Shown here piece after piece: positions 1 to 9,356 of a DNA stretch of 23,185 nucleotides (position 1 is the stretch's first letter; every line of letters starts with the position of its first letter). Source of the DNA: Chara braunii (lineage: Eukaryota; Streptophyta; Charophyceae; Charales; Characeae); contig BFEA01000220.1 of NCBI GenBank assembly GCA_003427395.1, positions 602,908 through 626,092 of the forward strand. Direction: 5' to 3'. The position numbers and the translations under genes are program-made. A model generated the notes under the pieces. The model did not search any database, was not told the origin of the DNA, and worked only from the letters and a program-made list of their open reading frames with translations.

Positions 1-665
1 AAAAAAAAAAACAAACCGAATTCAAAAAAATCTGAAAAAACTATATGTTATGCAGAAGAATAAACTAAACAACATTTGCCTCAACGTTACATCCAAATTC
101 GTTACCAAATTTGAAATAAAAATCAACTACTAAAAATAAATAATAATGACAATTACGGAAAAAAGACGAGAATGAAATTATTGAGTGGGCGAGCACGTTT
201 TTGACATCGCCATCTTTGGCGTTTTTTCATTTTTTTTTGGCTGTGACAAACGCCATGAAAATTTATTCATGTGTTGCTTACATAATAGAGAATTTACAGA
301 TAAAGTTTGAAAAAAAAATAATAATTTTTTTCATGCCCCGAAATAAAAGAAAAACAAAAAGTCAGAAGAGAGAAAAAACAAATTAGTGAGTGGGCAAGCA
401 AGTTTTGGCACCACCATCTTTGCCGATTTTTCATGTTTTTTTGGCTGAACAGAATGGCTTCAAAATTAAGAGGGAGATACCTTACATCACAGAGAACTCA
501 CAAAAAAAAAAATTGCAGAAAAAAAATATATATATTTAGGTGTCAAAATATTGTTTTTGCGGGGTCCGAACCCTTTCAGGTTCGGGCTCCGTATGAGGAC
601 CGGAACGTCCGAACGTTCGGGGGTCAGCTTAGGGGCCTCCGTACGTTCGGCCTGGCAACCCTGTC
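1..665. mobile_element. Partial AT-rich DNA element (hAT-like?), right end only
   Basis: AT-rich sequence (1-540) is followed by a cluster of CGAAC/GTTCG pentamers (about 565-650). It ends near a sequence whose reverse complement begins CAGGGTTGCCAGGCCGAACG. Positions about 30-150 align by eye with the core of the complete MITE at 18718-19054: both have GAAAAAACTATA, then TTTGCCT, then CAAATTCGTA, then TGA-TAAAAAT in the same order. The left end lies outside the window. The CAGGG-type end suggests the hAT superfamily, but no target-site duplication can be read, so the superfamily is inference. No transposase is visible. Confidence 0.5.
182..447 (+). repeat. Internal direct repeat of about 62 bp inside the AT-rich element
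   Basis: Positions 182-243 and 387-447 are two copies of a segment starting TGAGTGGGC and ending TTTTTTGGCTG, offset by 205 bp and roughly 80% identical. Sequence before each copy (TTAC then AGTTTGAAA/AATTTGAAA and A-rich DNA) is also alike. This suggests a tandem duplication of about 205 bp within the element core. Confidence 0.55.
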
Positions 666-763
666 TGTAACACCAAAAAAAAAAAACACTCATTTCGTCT
701 TTTGTTTTTGTTTTTTTTTCATTGTGTTGATGTTTTTTATTTTTTTTAAATATTGTCAAAGCT

Positions 764-840
764 CAAAAAATAAAAATAAAAATATGAGGTTGTAGATGTC
801 AAAAAGATCTACAACCCCATATTTTTGTTTTTGTTTTTTG
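764..840. repeat. 34-bp inverted repeat with a 9-nt loop
   Basis: Arm 764-797 and arm 807-840 are complementary over 34 bp with three differences, around the loop 798-806. All three differences are transitions, and two would be G-U pairs in RNA. The loop-proximal part (GGTTGTAGAT) is the non-A/T core. No gene is associated with it. It could be a small foldback element or a cruciform-forming relic. Confidence 0.7.
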
Positions 841-1059
841 ATAATTTTTAGCCCGTAAAAAAATCACCGCGGGTCCCGGTGAAACCGGTTGTTTCAGCGT
901 TTAAACGGAGAGTTCAACGGAATTCAACGGCTGTTGAATCCAATTTTGGACACACAGGCTGTTGCGTCTACTCACGAGGGAACCCCTCTCCACGTGAGTC
1001 TTCAGAGTTTTCATTTGAAGTATTTCCCCCTACCACCAAGATCTGCACCAGGACCCACT
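841..1059. other. Unassigned stretch
   Basis: Mixed-composition DNA with no recognisable coding similarity, RNA gene or repeat. A short GGGTCCCGGTGAAACCGG motif near 870-890 has weak dyad symmetry. Confidence 0.3.
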
Positions 1060-1446
1060 TTACCAAGGCTCACGATACAGGCTCGTAGCAGGCCCGCCCC
1101 CAACTCCACGGCCTGCGAAGAGAGGTTTGAGTGTGAGCTTGTCCGCTGCAGGGCCGAAAGGGTGGTGGGTTTTGCTACAGGGAAGCAGGCTAGGGGAAAC
1201 TCGGTGGAGGTTTGCAGCGATATTGACGTACGATAATCGTTCGTCGGACTTGGGTATAGAGGCGAAGGACTGATCGAACCGATTATTGACTGCTTTCCTC
1301 CGAAGTTTTTCCTCAGATGCAGCTAGTGCGGTTGACCAGTCTGTTATGCGGCCGTGGGAACGCGCTGGTTGAATACTGCTAATGTCAACAGTCGGACCGG
1401 GAAGACGAGGACGACGCGAAGGAGATGGTGGCATAGTCTTGAGCAA
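1060..1446 (-). other. Weak candidate protein-coding exon, product unknown
   Basis: A minus-strand frame of 128 codons reads from MLKTMPPSPSRRPRLPG, with internal stretches such as ITDWSTALAASEEKLRRKAV. Amino-acid use is more protein-like than in the surrounding frames: a Pro/Ser/Arg-rich start, then a charged, helix-prone segment. About 70 codons in, the minus strand reads GTACGTCAAT, a good plant splice-donor match. A first exon could therefore end near 1230, with the rest of the frame read-through. No family is recognised and no partner exon could be placed. It may equally be a chance ORF in GC-rich repeat DNA. Confidence 0.2.
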
Positions 1447-2935
1447 GAAAGTGAACTCTCACTCAATTCGTAATGAAATCGGGCAGGAGGAAATGGTAGA
1501 CAGAGGCGGGCAAACATGATGGTAACGTTAGTTTTAATGTCAAATTAGCAGAATGAGAGTTAGTAAGGGAAGGGTGCGCGGAAGAGCGGCGAAGGAGCAG
1601 CAGGGATTTGTGATCGTGACCGTTTCTTGACTGATTTGGACAGGCTGAGTTGTTGCACCGAGGTTTCCGAACATCGCTACTCGGTCTGCGAAGGCGGATC
1701 TTAGTTTTAGGAGGGAAATTTGAGTGTTACCTGAACGAGAGCTGCATGAAGGTATGTGGCAATGTATCTTTCCGTGTTCTAGTGGAAGATTCATTCTCAT
1801 TTTTGTCGCATTTTGCCACAAGTTGTGATCTCGACGCCCTCTCCCTTATAGCATACACAATCGTTGATTGCGCCCACCGTAGGGACATGTTGGTCTCATG
1901 CACATCATCGCCCATTCGCATACAGTCGCGATCGCGGCCCGTTACATCATCATGTCATAGCATGACTCACCGTAGTGAACATCTCCTTTAGGCTCATATC
2001 TGTGGCACTTCCCCTCACGGATGTTCCCCTTTTGGTTGTACTCCTCTCTGCTTGTGTTCTAGTCCGTTCTCACAGATGACTAACTTCTCGATCGCTTGGT
2101 TACTCTCCACGATCGACTTGTATATGTGAATTCTTAATACTTTGAATCTGGCGAATGCGGCAGCCCGGGAAGGCACCTCGATTTTCGACCTGTATAGTGC
2201 TAGGAAGGGACTTCGGGCAATGTCGAATGAGACGGTGAGAAGGAGAAGAGTTTAGAGAGTAGGTACATGGTTCTCTCCTAGGCGGGTGACTCGTTCGCAG
2301 TTTGCCCAATAAATGAGCGCAACAGCGGGAGGCCATCGAGGTAGCGTATCTTTCCATGTCCAAGAAGTAGGTTCGGGCTCATTGTTATACGTTTGGTGGA
2401 ATGGAGCGACGCTCAACCGTTGCGCAAGCTGGTTCGTGATCGTGGCCTACGCCACACGATTGTTTTTGTTGTGTTCATCCCTATGGTAGTCTTTGTGGTG
2501 GCATACAACTTGCCTTCTACGTAATATGTACCGGAATGGGAGTCCAATCAAGTGCATAAAACATGGGGAGTAGACGAGAGGAAAGAGGATGAGCTCACCG
2601 GCAGGGGCCGACGCTGATACTACGCATCAAGAGTTGCTGGCCCCTTGGTAAGCAGCTGCCTCATCAGTGGAACGACGTGTTGCTCTTCTCGATTGAAGCA
2701 ACAACAAAAAGAGTTGTTTGGCTACGTGCTCAAAGGCTGGCCGATATGCGACATGGCCTGTGGAACCGAAGGACGGCAGGAGGGTTCTGAGCTGGAAGCT
2801 TATCCGTGGTTGGTATAATACTCGTCCTGCCCTTGTGGTGGCCTGAGTCCAGCTGTGACAATGAAAGGTCTGCCTATGGGTCGGTGTACCACCCATTTTT
2901 AGCAGTTGGGCAGTTGGAGTGGGTAAGGTAACCGG
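1447..2935. other. Unassigned region without recognisable genes
   Basis: Roughly 1.5 kb of about 50% GC sequence. Frames are short (93 codons or fewer on the minus strand, 113 or fewer on the plus strand) and none shows a motif I recognise. No tRNA B-box, terminal repeat or tandem structure was found. It may be old transposon DNA or an intron/intergenic region next to the candidate exon. Confidence 0.3.
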
Positions 2936-2939
2936 AGGA

Positions 2940-3420
2940 GGAGCCGCAAAGACTGGAAACTTACCAGTTGGCTAGTGCGCAGGAGTGACGAGCGAACGAC
3001 AAAGAGGAGCCTTACATGTTGGACGGTGCACACTCATTCCGCTAAGCCGGAGTAGCGAGCCAAAAGGGTTGCAGACCTGTCTGCTGGCCAATACACCCTT
3101 TGTTTATCTGCCAGTGCAATAACAGACCAGCCTAGGAGGTGCAGACTCAGTGGTGGACAATATACTTCCAGTCAAATCTACATGGAGGGCGAGGGTGAGT
3201 TGCAGAATAGGGACCTACCTGTTGACTAGTGTGACGCTCATCCTATCGGTCGGAGCAGCGAGGAGGGAAGTTGCGAGGCTGGATACTTACCTGTTGACCA
3301 GTGCGTTGCTCATCCTATTGGTCGAAGCAGCACCAGGCCAGCTGCAAGGTGCAAACTTGGTTGATAGCTAGTGCATTGTTCATCCTACCGGAAGGAGTAG
3401 TAGGAGGTGTGCCGCGAGAT
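2940..3420 (+). repeat. Degenerate minisatellite, unit about 71 bp
   Basis: Related units begin with a GTTGCAGA/GCTGCAAG-type motif near 2944, 3010, 3069, 3140, 3200, 3271, 3342 and 3412. The spacings 3069-3140, 3200-3271 and 3271-3342 are all 71 bp; others are 59-70. Each of the better units then carries CTTACCTGTTGACTAGTG, CTCATCCTA, GGTCGGAGCAGCGAGG or close variants. Divergence is high at the left end and lowest at 3200-3412. No coding function is evident. Confidence 0.7.
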
Positions 3421-4569
3421 TGCGGATCTCCTTGTGGCCAAGTACCCGTCGGGTCGCAAGCTTGCAGAAGGGCTAAGATAGTTGAAGGGGGATCTTCACT
3501 GCAAGTGGGAGAAATATTATGCCTTGAGAGAAAAGAGAGATTCCTCTTTTATCCCTTTTGCTTTTTAGAATTATTATAGTTGAACGTTGGAGTTTGTGGC
3601 AGCCGTCAAAGTCAAAACCATTGATTTCTCTTCAGGTCGTGGATGATGGAGGTTGTCTCCAAGGCCACGAGAGATTACTGCGACAACAGGCTTGAGCCTA
3701 TGTACCACCCAATCTCCACAGGGTGCGGAATAGGGTGTGGTGATCAACCTCCTTGACGGTTGTCTAGCGTCGAGAGATTAACCTCTCAAAGAGTGTGTTA
3801 GTCGACACTTGAGTGTCGAACGCGACTCTCGAGACCATCGAGGGCCACGAGATTATGGGTACTACGTAGTACTCCATTGTTGTGATTGCTTGAGTACGCT
3901 TGCATGACTGATCGATATAAGAAAACCCTGCGTCCGTGCGATTTTATTTTAAGTCCCACGCACGACGTCGAACAAATTCCGCATTAAAAGGTTATGGGTT
4001 GGATACTGAAGGGACTAGGAGTGTTTTGTTTGAGTGTATATTTTGATTTCATGTTTTTAGCGTGGTGTAACGCGTGGTAAGTTATGACGCATCCTAGTCA
4101 CCGACGACGAGTCACGCTTGGGACTTCAACCGCCCAATGTGTCAGTTCGTGTGCGGGTCTGATAGAGGCGTGAGACTGGGCGTACCCCTTATACTACAGC
4201 GTACGAGAAACGCCCTCGGCTGATCCACCTCTGCGATTGCAACTGATTAGCTTTCGTACTGTGGACTGATAGCTCGGCGGGGATACTCCCACCGAAAGGA
4301 GGTGACAACTCCCACAGGTAGAGGTACGTTGTACCTCCTGTAGACCCTATCTTGTCGTAGGGGCTCGAGAGAGGTATGGTTGGCAGACTCAGCCGGAGCG
4401 GCGACGAAAGTTCCATTGCACCGCGATAAAAGGATGAAAAATCCTATCTACAAATCCTGCATGACGGTGCCGAGAGGGTCCCCTTGCGGGACCAATGCGC
4501 TCAACAGCGTCCCTCATATCATTTGCTACGGCCTGAGGGGATGAGCCGGGTTCTCCGACCAAGCTTGCC
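3421..4569. other. Unassigned region, small hairpins only
   Basis: No gene, tRNA or LTR structure could be supported. Perfect short hairpins occur at 3802-3819 (TCGACACT, loop TG, AGTGTCGA) and 4477-4493 (GGTCCC, loop, GGGACC). A 75-codon minus-strand frame at 4189-4416 has no recognisable motif. Confidence 0.3.
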
Positions 4570-4611
4570 CTCCTTTTTTTTTTCTTTTAAAAAAAAAAAA
4601 AAAAAAAGGAG
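4570..4611. repeat. Poly-T/poly-A foldback
   Basis: CTCC followed by T10 (4574-4583) and, after a 5-nt TCTTT spacer, A19 (4589-4607) followed by GGAG. The whole block is a near-perfect hairpin. It may mark two oppositely oriented A-tails that met, or slippage in an inverted repeat. Confidence 0.6.
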
Positions 4612-4949
4612 TACCGTTTATAAAACTGTGTCAGGAACCGGGCCTGATCCCTCACAAAATTCGTCGCAGCTCTAAGGCTGAAGCCAAGCAACAATAGGTT
4701 ATCTCGTATTGCCAAGAAGAAAAATTGGTTGGACGCCTTTCCAGGTGTTCAAAAAATTAAGGTCCCTGACCCATCCTTCACGTAAGATCGCAACAATATC
4801 AACCCGAGGGCGTAACATCCGATACACCACCTTGATCGAAAGGGATTGCAATCGTCGTGGTTTCCCTCTCATACTGGTCTACCAAACACATTCCAAGGGC
4901 TCAAAAGGGAGTTTGGGAATGGGGAGTTCCAAATGATAGCGCCCGACCC
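4612..4949. other. Unassigned stretch between A/T tracts
   Basis: About 340 bp with one 75-codon plus-strand frame (4709-4936) that has no known motif. It lies between the 4570-4611 foldback and the 4950-4971 T-tract, so it may be retroposed material. Confidence 0.25.
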
Positions 4950-5151
4950 TTTTTTTTTTCTTTTTTTTTTTGAAGCCCCGAATGTTGTAGAGGCCAAGGG
5001 CTAAACCCATGGTGATCAGTGGGAGCGGCAGCCGATGGTTGCCTCGACATGATAGGCCACCTTCACTACCCTTTCCGACGTGAATACTCCCAGCACACCC
5101 CCTATCCCTACTATCCTACCTTAGTGTGTCCAGCACTCAGAACCATCACCC
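4950..5151 (-). repeat. Possible A-tailed short retroposon fragment
   Basis: Read on the minus strand, about 180 bp (5151-4972) runs directly into an A-rich tail (A12 G A-run; T-tract 4950-4971 on plus). Just before the tail, CCATGGG-TTTAG-CCCTTGG can fold into a small stem with one mismatch. The segment abuts the poly(A) of the LINE above it. No pol III A/B box was recognised, so a SINE assignment is not supported. Confidence 0.3.
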
Positions 5152-5170
5152 TTTTTTTTTTTTTTTTTTT

Positions 5171-5365
5171 GCTTAAAACATCATAGGCGGGGAGTAGAGG
5201 GGATGTTGATAAGAGCAGACAACCCCTCTACTCACCCTGCTTGATAGATGGCTCCGTTCCATTGGTGGGGAGNTGCACCTGCTGGAAAACGGGTCCAGCG
5301 TCCCTTACATCAAAAAGACTTGAAGTGACAAGGAACAGCAAAAGCTGGGAAGCGGGCCCAGCATC
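5171..5365 (-). promoter_or_regulatory. LINE copy 1 3'-UTR tail with terminal stem-loop and duplicated upstream hairpin
   Basis: In LINE sense (minus strand) this tail has three hairpins. The first is GCTGGG-CCCGCTT-CCCAGC (5362-5344). The second is a diverged duplicate, GCTGGA-CCCGTTT-TCCAGC (5299-5281). The third is a terminal hairpin with an 11-bp perfect stem, GAGTAGAGGGG/CCCCTCTACTC (arms 5233-5223 and 5202-5192), whose loop carries TGCTCTTATCA (5217-5207). About 20 nt after it the poly(A) begins. Positions 5207-5304 are homologous to 17469-17564. A role in RT recognition of the RNA 3' end is inferred from LINEs known to use 3' stem-loops. The ambiguous base is at 5273. Confidence 0.6.
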
Positions 5366-5759
5366 CCATCTGAACAAATATGAGGATAGAAGAAGAGGGA
5401 TAAGAGAATTTTGGTCTTGCACCTCTTCACCCTGAACGGGCGCAGATCTACATACTTAACGAGTGCTTCCACTCCCACTGCTGTAATCAGGCAAAGAATT
5501 TAGACATGTATCTCCGCGTTGTATTCAGATAGCAAATTTGCATATACTCAACCATTTCATCATGAGCTGAGGGAGTAGGCCTCTGCTATGAGTATTTAAT
5601 CTGGATTTGGCGTATACCATGACCTGGGAACCATTGACAGACTTGCCGGAGGAAAAGGATCCGGAAACTTTGATAATGGCCTCATTGGGATCATGGGGTC
5701 AATATTGCTCCAGTCATTGAAGAACAGGTGGTAATTTCTTGGAGGCATATCCTGATCAC

Positions 5760-7275
5760 ATCCTTGTAATCCTTCCCATTTTACCTACCCTAGCCTTCCT
5801 CCTTTGTTCCCTCCAAGCCAGTTTTGATTGAATGTTTGAATGTGAAGTTTAATCTCCTTTACTGAATTAAGGAATTTGAGTTTTTCTTTTAGGGATTCCC
5901 ATCTGGTAGTAATTTCCACTTGAATTTGTTGTTTGATGGATTATGTGAACTCCGGGCCATCAAGACGAGCACCTTCCATTTCATAAGTACACCTGCGCGT
6001 CCATAGTGCCCAAATGACTGCTCTTCTTCCTGTTGTGAAAACATTGGATGTGAAGTTGTCCACTTGGACTAGATTCCAGGTCTCAAGGAGAAGCGCTTTC
6101 CAGTTTCATGGCCAGGGAAGAGATGTTTCTAAATGGTTCCAAATTTTATCCCACCAGCGCCATAGCCATACTGAACCTGGGCATTGTAGGAAAATGTGTT
6201 CGATGGTTTCCGGGATTAGTTTGGCTGGAAATGCCGATTTACAGAACTTACACCAAGGTAGGGCTATTCCTTTTTGTTCAAGCGTTGTTTTGTCGATAAT
6301 CCAGTCGTTGGTGGGTAAACAACGGTGTATAATTTGCCATTGAAGTGATGCAATTTTTGCCGGTCTAACTTCAATAGTATGAAACCATTTTACTGGTCTC
6401 AGTTCTTCTTTGCTTACATTTAGGTGCCTCATCCATCGATCCTCTATTTTGTCCTTGATATTAATCTTGGGTCGAAGCATCCTGTAAGTGGATTTGACTG
6501 AAAGTGTGTGAAGCATTATAGTGTGAGACCTACCTTTGCCAGAGAAGAATGACCAAGACCAGCACACAGGATCTAAGGGAAGGTGAGAGATGTGAGTGTT
6601 TGGTTTATAGGCCAGCCACTTTTCTTGAATTGATAAGACTCTAATGCTAAACATATTGTCTTTTTTGAACCATCTTGTTTGATGCTGTGACCTATTCCTC
6701 AGGTAATCGTCCTCCCCCCGATCATCTAATGATAAGCAAATATCCCCCGTGGTGCGGACTTCATCCACCTTCTCCACTATTCCTGGTTGATCCAGTAAGG
6801 ACACCCAGTCATTTGGAATAAGAGTGGGTCCTTTTCTTAGAATTCTAACCCATTCCAATGGAACTATATCAATTATTTGTTATAATGCTTCTTTCTGGTT
6901 GTGGCAGTATCTCAGTCTTCCTTGTAGGATGGACGAATCAATCCAGTCTCTGAAGTCTTCGTTCCAGATGTCCCTAATGCGTGTAATTCATTTTTTTAGC
7001 CAGCCCTTCCAAGGTGAATCTGAGCAGTCAAGGGTACAACCTTGAGAATCTCTGATGAGTGTGTTATTAAAGAGTGGTTGTTGACAAACCTCTTTCCATC
7101 TTACCGGTGCCGTCTTGTCTGGAAGAGGTAGTTTTCTTGAGGTTTTCATCAGATCAATCCAAAATTGGTCTCTAGGTAAGTCCGCCCTGGTGGCCTGACG
7201 ATCTGAGGGTATCAGATTTTGGGGGGCATTTGAGTTACCCCTCGGGAGAGACCAGGATCGATTTTCCAACCACAT
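5760..7275 (-). pseudogene. LINE copy 1 ORF2 C-terminal part with zf-RVT zinc-binding domain
   Basis: The longest open piece is 6858-6106 (about 250 codons). It includes RMLRPKINIKDKIEDRW, then RHLNVS..LRPVKWFHTIEVRPAKIASLQWQ. The zf-RVT signature follows: WCKFCKSAF, then ETIEHIFLQCPGSVWLWRWW, giving CxxC and HxxxxC ligands. An upstream piece, 7275-6988, is in another frame (WLENRSWSLPRG...LDCSDSPWKGWLKK). Beyond 6106 recognisable coding sense continues after stop codons (WKALLLETWNLVQVDNF..., ARLDGPEFT...) to about 5760. The order and spacing match the C-terminal region of plant L1 ORF2. Several in-frame stops and frameshifts make it a pseudogene. Confidence 0.75.
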
Positions 7276-7320
7276 GAGGGCGTCAACTAATTCGGAAGTG
7301 GGGGGTGTTAATCTTCTAAT

Positions 7321-8610
7321 TTATTCGTACGCAAGCATGCTCCAAGGGGTCTGAGGATTGAAGAGGAGGCGCTTAAGCCATTGCATTGACAATGTCATCG
7401 CCTGGGTGTTAGGATCAATGATGCCTAGACCTTCTTTGGATTTTGGTTGAATGATAGTTAACCATGCCACTCTACTGATGGCATTTCTGCATTCATGATT
7501 CCTACGCCACAGGAAGGCTGCTAACTGTCTCTGCAATACTTTTAGAGTGATTTTATCCAGAGCCCAAATAGCAGATTTATACCAAATTGAGGCCAACACC
7601 ACATTATTAATAGCTAATGTTCTACCTAGTAGTGAGGTGTGTTTGTCCTTCCATAGTTCTAATTTTGATTGTGCATGTTGTATGATCATGGTATTATTGG
7701 ACACAGGTTTGCCTAGCACTAAGAGGGATATCCCTAGGACCTTTATTGGAGTTTCATGAGGAGGCCATTTAATCATTGGCCTCTCTGGTGGTCTTCCTCC
7801 TTGATAATTGATCCACCAGCCCAATGTTTTGTTCCCCCAATTTACCCTCATATCTGACAATTTACAAAACACATCCATGATTTGTTGAATTGCCTTCAGA
7901 TTTTCGTGTGAAGCATAAACCATTAAGGAAAGGTCATCTGCGAAGAGAGAGCATATCGGTATGGCTTCCTCAGGTATAGCAAACACTTTGATGCGTCTTA
8001 TATCCTTATGTTGACGAAGGTTTGTCGCCAGGGCTTCCATAACAATCACAAAAGGAAAAGGGGGCAATTGGATCCCCCTGTCGTACTGACCTGTACAACG
8101 ATATAGGGGGAGCCACATTTCCATTTGACCATCACCCTCGTAGTTGCATTCTCATGAAGGATCTTAATCCATCTTCTGAAATTAGGTCCAAAATTAAATT
8201 TGTCTAGACATTTATCTAGAAAAAAACAATCTACATGATCATATACTTTTTCAAAATCTATAAAAATGAATGCAGCATTATGCTTGGATTGACGTGAGAG
8301 TTTAATTAATTCATTAATTAATAAGATGTTATCTTGAATGTTCCTCCATTGAATGAAACCTGTTTGGGCTGGATGAATTATATCTGATATATATTTGTTT
8401 AAGCGAATCGTTAGGGCTTTAGAGATGAGCTTATACACTACAATGAGAAGTGTAATAGGTCGGTAGTTTCGTATATTGCTTTTATCTCCCTTTTTATATA
8501 ATAATGTTAAGACTCCTTCTGACCTGATGTCCAGACATTTTGGTAGTATTGCATTAGATCATGGGAAATGAATTCCCACAGGAATTCCCAGAATTCCTTG
8601 GGAAGCCATC
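7321..8610 (-). pseudogene. LINE copy 1 reverse transcriptase domain (frameshifted)
   Basis: Reverse transcriptase of the L1 type, which copies LINE RNA at a nicked target. Reading 5' to 3' on minus: KEFWEFLWEFISHDLMQ, LLYKKGDKSNIRNYRPIT, then HPAQTGFIQWRNIQDNILL. Motif A is FIFIDFEKVYDHVD (catalytic Asp present). The VRQGDPIAPF block is split between frames, and motif C is SLFADDLSLM (FADD, both Asp present). WGNKTLGWW follows, then the thumb with LGISLLVLGKP and ..IWYKSAIWALDKI. At least three frameshifts are visible: after GIDGFP near 8610, and two within about 8040-8124, the second in a C/T homopolymer run. The catalytic residues survive, unlike LINE copy 2, but no continuous ORF remains. 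Confidence 0.85.
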
Positions 8611-9140
8611 AATGCCTGGAGTCTTTTCCTCTTCCATCAGCATTAGTACAGACCATACTTCCTCTTTAGTAAGAGGTAACTCCAACTGTTCTTTTTTAAA
8701 TTGAGTAAGGGCTTTAGATATTGGTTTCAAAAACTCGTCAATCTCCTTGTTACGTTGGTTGTGAAGGGTGTCTTCAGTTCCGGATAAGCAGAGGTTTTGA
8801 AAAAATTCTCTTGCAATCTTGGTGCACTCTGCAGTGGAAGTTGTTGGTTGATCATTAAGACGTAAGGGGTGAGAAAGACACTCAATAACTATTCTACCAA
8901 TCCGGGCTCTAGCCATCGCAAAGAACCTTGCATCCATTCCCCCTTCAGTTACCAGTTGTCTAAGCTTACCCCTAATTCTGACACCATGCCAGCGATGTTC
9001 CATCTGAGAGAGAAGTTGATCCTCTAATGCCTGAAGTTCTAGTGCAGATTCTTTATTGTCTTCTTCGTTCAGATTATCATCTTCGAATGATTGAAGTTGT
9101 TGGATACGTTGATATATTCTTGTTTCATTTGCATGTCTGT
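8554..9140 (-). pseudogene. LINE copy 1 ORF2 linker between endonuclease and RT
   Basis: The open piece 9003-8554 begins with MEHRWHGVRIRGKLRQL and continues through ARARIGRIVIECL, AREFFQNLCLSG and LTKEEVWSVLMLMEEEKTPG. In another frame upstream (about 9140-9004) ETRIYQRIQQLQSFEDDN and LELQALEDQLLSQ match plus-strand copy 2 (IEIQEHILNYERYHPSEL, LQSLKDQLLSLAQHRW). The conserved EKTPGIDGFP block leads into the RT fingers; there a one-base shift moves the frame to KEFWEFLWEF. Homology to copy 2 stops at about 9150, which I take as the 5' truncation point. Confidence 0.75.
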
Positions 9141-9165
9141 ATGCACCCTACTAGTCTTGAGGGCA

Positions 9166-9350
9166 ACTTGGACTAGACAACATTGACAAGCACCAAGGCT
9201 GGGCAACCCCCCAGCCCTAATGGAAGCGAAAGTGGACGAACCTTGCCACACGAAAACTTTGGACGCCAGGCTCACGCAATCTTCTACAGGCCCGATATCA
9301 AAGAGTCTACCCAGCTGGAGTACCTAGGCAAGGCAAGTTGGCGCCCACGG
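9166..9350. other. Unassigned flank 5' of LINE copy 1
   Basis: Nothing is recognised except a perfect hairpin GGCTGGG-CAACCC-CCCAGCC near 9197-9216. It resembles the GCTGGG/CCCAGC hairpin of the LINE tail only in its stem sequence. Confidence 0.25.
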
Positions 9351-9356
9351 ACACAT

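Larger units (their letters stand above)
5152..9165 (-). mobile_element. LINE copy 1: 5'-truncated L1-type plant LINE
   Basis: A non-LTR retrotransposon read on the minus strand. In 5' to 3' order it has the endonuclease-RT linker (about 9140-8600), reverse transcriptase (about 8610-7800), thumb/connection (7800-7300), a C-terminal region with zf-RVT (7275-about 5760), a 3' UTR (about 5570-5171) and a poly(A) tail (T19, 5152-5170). The endonuclease domain and ORF1 are absent, so the copy is 5'-truncated near 9150-9165, typical of incomplete target-primed reverse transcription. The same family recurs on the plus strand at about 12325-19960, where the linker (ending ...HRW-(2-3)-IRGKL) and RT (HP-QTGFI, RNIQDN) align residue by residue. 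No convincing target-site duplication was found. The 3' boundary rests on the poly(A) tract. Confidence 0.85.

Noticed and set aside
4189-4416. 75-codon minus-strand ORF
   Set aside because: No motif, compositional bias or partner reading; the length is expected by chance.
3580-4560. LTR retrotransposon terminal repeat and primer binding site
   Set aside because: No TG..CA-bounded repeat pair, polypurine tract, or match to a tRNA 3' end could be found.
5207-5304. Hammerhead or other self-cleaving ribozyme in the tail
   Set aside because: The CTGATGA and GAAA core of a hammerhead is absent in both orientations, and no other ribozyme core is recognised.
5241-5435. ORFs through the 3' tail on both strands with repeated DAGP-type residues
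   Set aside because: The repetition comes from the duplicated GCTGG/CCAGC hairpin; the region is LINE 3' UTR.
9197-9216. GGCTGGG/CCCAGCC hairpin as another LINE tail hairpin
   Set aside because: Only the stem resembles it; loop and flanks do not align with the LINE tail.
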